Positions 57,961 to 64,000 of a stretch of DNA of 64,000 nucleotides are shown in pieces. Each line of letters opens with the position of its first letter. Position 1 is the first letter of the stretch. A program made the position numbers and the translations under genes. Under the pieces are notes generated by a model that saw nothing but the letters and a program-made list of their open reading frames with translations, made no database searches and had not been told where the DNA came from. Origin of the DNA: Heliocidaris tuberculata. Taxonomy: Eukaryota > Echinodermata > Echinoidea > Camarodonta > Echinometridae. The stretch is taken from assembly GCA_025618425.1 (NCBI GenBank), contig CM046838.1:45339302-45403301 (forward strand). The letters run 5' to 3'.

Positions 57961-58885
57961 GTCAACATTTCAAAGCTTGTTCTAAATTATTTTTGAAAAA
58001 TCTTACACAAGCAATTACGGGAGTTGTTGTTTTTTCCCCAGTATTCTGGAGATTTACAGTTAGATGTATCTGATGTGAGATTCACACATCCTATATAATA
58101 TACAGACAATAACATGTGAACTTCAATCACTATACTTCAAAGCATGTGTTTTTCAAATCAATGCAGTAATAGCACTTAGGGAGCAAAATGGATTAAAAAA
58201 TACAAAGCTTTTCCCAATCGAATCTTGGAAAGAAAATGGAGTGAGTAAGATAATGTAGTACATATAAGTCCCTCGTGTACTTTGCCTAATGAACATCAAT
58301 CAAGCGTAATCATGCACAGGTAAATGTCATTTTCAATACACGATGGACAGAATGATGATCATAGCAATATTGCTGTATGATTATCATTTATAAAAGGTAG
58401 AATATACTCCCGAGCTGCAGAGATTTGCAACTGAGAGGTTTCAGAAAATCTTGTCACCATTTTTACAATGCAGGGGCATATATAACACTTGAAACGGATT
58501 GAAGTGCAATATATAAAAACATCTACATGTATGTTAAGCCTTTTAATCTACATGTACACTGTACCAACACGTATTAATGATTCCAATTTTCCCATTTTCA
58601 AAAAAGTTGCATAGAACTACAGGTGGAACATGATTTTTTAGTGTTATTTCTGTTTGTTTGTTTGACTGATATTTTCTCTTCAATAGGTTCATCAATGATC
58701 TTTTTTTAAATGTGCAATATTTGCGAATGTGCCACTTGCTAATTCAATTCTAAATATCCTATTAATTGAAGCAGAACACATACATGAAGGGATGATCAGA
58801 CTTGACTAATAACGATAACAAAATTTTCAATTACAGGTACATCCTATAATATTGTGTGTACAATTATGTGCGAATATGGTTCCAT

Positions 58886-59083
58886 GACATTTGCTCCTGT
58901 GACAATTGCTCTGGTCTAACTTTGCCGTGTTAATCCTAAACCTAAACCTAACTCTAACCCTAATCATAACCCTAATCAGAATCTTCACATTGTCCTGAAC
59001 AAATAAACAAATCATGACCTTGACCTTAACCTTTGACCATTCGAGATATGGACGGCGGAGCAAATGTCGCAGGAGCAAATGTC
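58886..59083. mobile_element. GACATTTGCTCC TIR element with telomere-like core
   Basis: gacatttgctcctgtgacaa at the left and ttgtc..: in reverse complement the right end reads gacatttgctcctgcgacat. Inside is a degenerate CCTAA run (cctaaacctaaacctaactc ...). I recall this as a common dispersed repeat in marine invertebrates. Confidence 0.8.
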
Positions 59084-59763
59084 TTGTCACTGTGAGTGTG
59101 AGTATTCTTGTGTATATTAATAATAGGACAGGTGTAGGGTAGACGTTTAATGAAATACATGTACATGTATCTTGTTATCGTAATTGGTCAAGTCTGACTA
59201 ATCACCAGCCCTTTAGATTTATGAATTCACTTAACAAGCAAATAAAAATTTGAATATGAATTTCAAAAGTTTCATATTTGACACAATAAATTAACCCACT
59301 GAACAGGGGAACAGGATGGCTCCAGTATCATTCAGTAAGTCAACGGGTCAAGTACTGCATGTATGTAGCTAACATCATTTTTATTCATGTGAGGTGTTCT
59401 GATAAAGAATATGCCTTGTGGAGCTAGTTAATACATGGATAGACATGCATGCATGCATGTACATGTAGCTAAATGAAATAAATATTAGGCTAGGAGAAGT
59501 CACGTTGGAGTGCTCCGTCTCTAATCGAAATCAATCACGCGAGAGCCAATGATAGAGAAATGTCATGCTGAATCAATAATGGGAATTTAATAACGATAAG
59601 TACACAGTAGGGTGTCACAACTCTGCCACAGAGTTCTTATTTATTCAGGTACTGTGCCTGATTTCATTTGTCTCTCTTTGTTATTGATTTGCCTTAGCAA
59701 AATACAGTACCATCATATTTTCTCTTGCAGTCCCAAATTGTTTGCTCATAAATCCAAACCGCA

Positions 59764-59802
59764 ACCCCCCCCCCCCAAAAAAAAAAAAAAAAAAAAAAAA
59801 AA
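59764..59802. repeat. poly-C/poly-A tract
   Basis: A C-run immediately followed by an A-run of about 25. Confidence 0.9.
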
Positions 59803-61798
59803 TGATGACTGTTATAAAAAAAAATATTTTAGATCTATATTTTGTACATGCTCACCTGGACAAATAATGTATTTGGTCATACATGCATTTGAAAATTTAC
59901 CATGCCTTTTTAAAAGCTTTCAGAAAGAATTAAGGTTTGGGTAAGTTTGATTTCTTTGAATAAGCCAACTGGGAAAATGTACACCTGTATATATTTTGAT
60001 AATTCCCTGGAATTACACTCACCTTTTTCTCCTTTATGTTTTTTAATTTTATTTTTTAATTTTTTTTTGGGGGGGGGGGTACTCTTAACAAGAAAAAGAA
60101 ACCTTATTAGCTTTCCTCCTGCCACAGTACTTGCTTCATCCAATGTCTGTTCTTTAACAAGTCCATGCAAACCAGAACATGTATGTATGACATTGAAAGA
60201 TGTGAAGATATAGAAATGAAGGACGCTGCAGCAGGACTGATCTTGTTAAAATGACCACAAAAAAAAAGTTTCAATTTGTATCATTTTATTCACTCGCATG
60301 CATGGCCTTCTAGCGTGTAACAGGCTTTTCAGACTGCTCTATCCGATAAAGTAACATACATGTACATGTATATATATCTAGACGAGATTGTGTATACATA
60401 CATGCAGATATTCAGTTCTATGATGAGGCATGTCGTGTTGACTATATCTAATGTAGGGCCAATGAACAAATCAGCATTTAAATTGTCTAAGTTTCTACCA
60501 AAAACAAAAAGATAATCTGATGACAGAAATTTGGCTGAACAAAGCCATGGGCCCCAATTCTAAAGTGAATCCTGAAATTGACTTTAAGTCATTCATGGCT
60601 ACACTTTCATCACTGCCGAGCTGTTGCAATTCTCAAATACCTACAGCTCAAAAAAATATATATATATTTATAAAGCTTTCAGTGATAATGACTGCCTAAT
60701 GACTGCAGTAATGTAGTGCAAATTATACTAAAGTACATAAATGTTGAATGTGTGTATATATGCATTGAAATTAATCATTAAAATGATCCTCTTCAGAAGA
60801 CACTTTTGTAAAAATTCAATAATATATCAGGGAGGTCCTTGATTCAACACTGGTATCCATGAACATGATAGGTTTCATGTTAATTAACTAGATAATATTG
60901 ACTTGGTGGCGTTTGTGAAGCAGAATTTCAGGGTTAATCATTAAAGTCATACCATTAAGCGCTAGAAAGTCAATAAGTGCCCCCAATTACAGTCAATGTT
61001 AATTTGCTAATGACAGGTCAGGCAGCGCAGTGCTACAAGGATTAATTTCCTTTGGTAGCTAAAAACACAACATGTTGTGCTCACACTTTACAAAATAAAT
61101 TTACAACCAGAAATGAATAAAGAATTCCTTAAAAGCCTAGAGATTAACCAGGAATATTTTGGGTGATTGTATAAAAACCATTTGGGAGCCCACATTGCCT
61201 AGGAATTTAACAGCTTCTGTGTTTAGGCCATTTTTCAAATTAATATTACCATTTACATGTAGCACTTTTTGGCTCCCATCTGAAATACATGTACCTGAAA
61301 CTTATATATGTACATGTCATCCCTACTTTGGAGGCTTATACATGTATACATATATATTTTAAGGAATTAGAATAAACTACAATTTAAAAAGTGGGGGAAA
61401 AATTGAAAAATATTGTATAGATAATTTCCATGCCCTAGACTGGGTAAACTCCTTTGTAGACAGAATCTTCTTTTGCTAAATATAATCCATCAAATAATCT
61501 TGTGCAATTACTATTTCGGCAGTGCAGCCAAATAGATAAAACAAAAGCCATGTCTCACTTATTCTTCTTTTAGATCTTCTTCTTCTGAGAAGATTAGAAG
61601 GAACGATTGAGTACCATGTGCCCCCTCCCCCCCAAAACCATGGACCTCATCACAAATCCTCCTCAAATCATCTCCACATTTCTAGCCTCTCCTCTTTCAG
61701 CCCATGGGATACCCCTCTGAGAAAAACACCACTTTTCATTCACTGTGCAACCCATCCATGCTGTAATCACTTCAACCAGTCAGACTTCCATTGAGAGA

Positions 61799-61802
<4 letters not shown>

Positions 61803-61834
<32 letters not shown>
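61803..61834. repeat. (GA)n microsatellite
   Basis: About 16 uninterrupted GA units. Confidence 0.95.
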
Positions 61835-61835
<1 letters not shown>

Positions 61836-62140
61836 TACCCAGCCCCCTCCCCTTCATATGAGGAGATTAAAATTTTGTGCAATAACTATAAAGATATGAC
61901 TGATTTTAATTCAGCTTATTAAAATGTGAACGTTTTTTTATTAGTGAAGGCATCACACAGACCTAATGAAACTAGCAAAAATTAAAAACAGAGGTTTAAC
62001 AGCATTTCACTATGCCACATGTGGGCACGACAAACATCACTACCCTCCCCCCCCCCCCCTCCTTTTCTCTTCATGTAGCCTGCAGGCCTATACATGTATG
62101 TATAATATTCTTGATGGCATTCTCCAACACAAGCATTTCG

Positions 62141-62353
62141 TCATCGTTTTTTTACGAACTGACAAATCCGTGCGCGTTGTGCAGAAAAGTGAATTGGCCG
62201 GAAACGCATTTATAGATTTACATGTAGGTGTACCTACAGTGTATATAACAGAATTTGCTTTTGTTGCATAACTGCATGTATCGATATATACATTAAAAGA
62301 AAACTCTTTGTGTGCATGCAAGGATTCGTCAGTTCGTAAAAACGACAACGATT
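62141..62353. mobile_element. Foldback element with ACGAACTGACRAATCC arms
   Basis: cgtcatcgttttttt-acgaactgacaaatccg at the left pairs with ggattcgtcagttcgt-aaaaacgacaacgatt at the right, around an AT-rich centre with ACATGTA. Confidence 0.75.
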
Positions 62354-64000
62354 TATTCCAGTAAATGTCAGCCACGTTCAAGTAACTCCAAGATTTTGGG
62401 TTTCTTCTTCCACAAACTGTACAAATCTGTCTCCTAAATTGAGAACAGATATTTCTTTCAGCTGTCTTTTACGAAGACAACCAGCCTCCCCCCCATACAT
62501 GATCATTTTTCAAATCCTAATTCTTGTCAGGGCAGCAGTACCTTGGGAATGGGGGATTTAACTGGGGGGGGGGGTGCAAAATATGAAAACCAGGAGCAGG
62601 AGAGGTCAACTAATAACAGCTAAATTGGAATGTACTTTGGGGAATTCTTATAAATTGAATTTCTAGCATAGAGAGATAGATCATTTATAACATAAGTGGC
62701 TGTGTGATACTTGGTGATACCCATATCGCATGAAGATTGTCTGCTGAAAAAAAAAATCTTTCTCATCTTCTCCACCAGCCAGATGAATGAAAACTTGTAG
62801 TGTGCCATGAAATCAGCCAAAACGTCAGAAAAACATTAAAAAAAAGAACATAAAAAAAAAAACATAGAGCTGTGCATTTAGCATTGATCACTGTATTATT
62901 TTAATGTACATGTACATGTAGCTTAGCACAAATTTCATCTTCACATTTTTATGATGTATCTATGGGCATAGATTGTACAGTTGGAACTGAATTGTCAACA
63001 GTAATAGCAAACACCACAATCCAACATACATGTACAGAGTATGACAGATACATGTATGATGGTATGGACAGACCTATATGTATAGTTCTCCTGTGGTTTG
63101 ATAAAATACAACATGCATCCAACAAAACGGCAGATTTATGTGCAACCGAAGAAAAGATGCATTTCAGAAATCTGAACCACAAAATAAAGAGCAACTTCTA
63201 CCCAAAAAGTTCAAAATCATTGCAGAAAACTGGCAGATTTATGGGTGAAAGTGATCCCCTTCTCAACAGGCACCTCAATCATCAACCTATCCACTCTTTT
63301 TCCCCCCTTATTCTCTCCAGTCTGAAATCCCAGTGAAATCTATCCCATCTCATGAAGGCCTACACATGTTTGCTGGTGATGTACGACTAATCTCTTGAAA
63401 ACATCTCTGGCTGTCTCGTCAAACAAGTACCATTTAGGAGATGAAAGGAACATTATACCTCAGAAAAATGCATTCTACAGAACTGGAAACCAACGTTACC
63501 TCAATCTTCAAATGTACAACTAAAACATGTACATTTATAACAAAACAAGCAGTATCACCAAGGAGTTATCACTGGTATCACAGATTGCGAACTCAATGCA
63601 TTCTGAAACATTTTTCTGGATCTGTAGAAAAGGTCAACAAGCATAGCCCTACTTTTGAAATCAAATCAAATTAATTTACTTTAAAATGAAATGCTGGCTT
63701 CAGTTACGATCAGGCCAACACTATAGCATAATTGCCCATTGTAAAATTTATAGGCCGATATACATTACAAGCAAAAGAGGATGGGGTTTAAAGGGGGTAC
63801 CCAATGCTGAAACAATGTTAGTTCATTTAAAAGATCATGATTTTATTAGCAGAAAATCATCTGCCTTAAGTTTTTTAAAAATTCGTGTTGCCAGAAAAAT
63901 CCCCGAAATATGGTAAGACTTCAGGATATTTTGGCCCCTCAGCTGTGTCCCAATTTCAGCTAGGTAACCACAATGACGTCAAAGTGGTTACCTTGTCGCG

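Larger units (their letters stand above)
54640..64000. other. CACHD1: Upstream/5' intron region of CACHD1, no further exon identified
   Basis: I looked on the minus strand for the missing signal-peptide and N-terminal exon (phase 0 donor) and found none convincing. Apart from the listed TIR elements and microsatellites, the sequence is AT-rich and unremarkable, including 59084-61800 and 62354-64000. The first exon may lie beyond 64000. Confidence 0.5.

Noticed and set aside
59853..59940. Possible CACHD1 upstream exon with donor ccag|gtgagc (-)
   Set aside because: The phase-0 frame required by exon a is interrupted by a stop and shows no signal peptide or similarity.
62962..63336. 124-codon plus-strand ORF
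   Set aside because: No domain, codon pattern or repeats of interest; probably chance in AT-rich sequence.

Overview
The window is eukaryotic nuclear DNA from an animal, with AT-rich intron-split genes and many short terminal-inverted-repeat elements, SINEs and microsatellites. A marine invertebrate deuterostome fits best, probably an echinoderm such as a sea urchin. The reasons are the gene sequences, pogo-, P-element- and YqaJ-type transposon remains, and many copies of the palindrome ACATGT (often as tacatgtacatgta). Species is inference; no search could be run.

Two real genes are supported by reading-frame-consistent splicing. Positions 411-3080 (+) hold the last five coding exons of a GTF3C3-like TFIIIC TPR subunit (189 codons plus stop). 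Positions 54639 down to 25884 (-) hold 27 consecutive exons of a CACHD1 orthologue (VWFA and cache domain-containing protein 1). Their lengths sum to 3744 nt (1247 codons plus stop) and every intron phase closes. Only the signal-peptide/N-terminal exon(s) were not found; they lie upstream of 54639, perhaps outside the window. The two genes converge.

Between them (about 3.2-20.2 kb) is a transposon graveyard, mostly minus strand: a pogo-like DDE transposase with a premature stop and no third acidic residue, a gag/DIRS-like ORF, a P-element/THAP9-like transposase in several frames, pieces of SWIM/YqaJ-type transposon proteins, an L1-type ORF1, and two neighbouring P2X7-ballast-like first exons. 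A possible signal-peptide exon with upstream TATA boxes lies at 11.9-12.5 kb. Positions 20.2-25.9 kb are mostly unique AT-rich sequence and probably include the CACHD1 3' UTR.

The CACHD1 introns carry many hairpin or TIR elements. They also carry a striking array of about 18 apparently identical 76-bp units (40423-41784) abutting the head of a tRNA-derived SINE, which is itself interrupted by an insertion flanked by a 12-bp direct repeat. Two TTAA-flanked TIR families sit in the large 5' intron region (54-58 kb). No prokaryotic-style operon, CRISPR array or defence system was seen.
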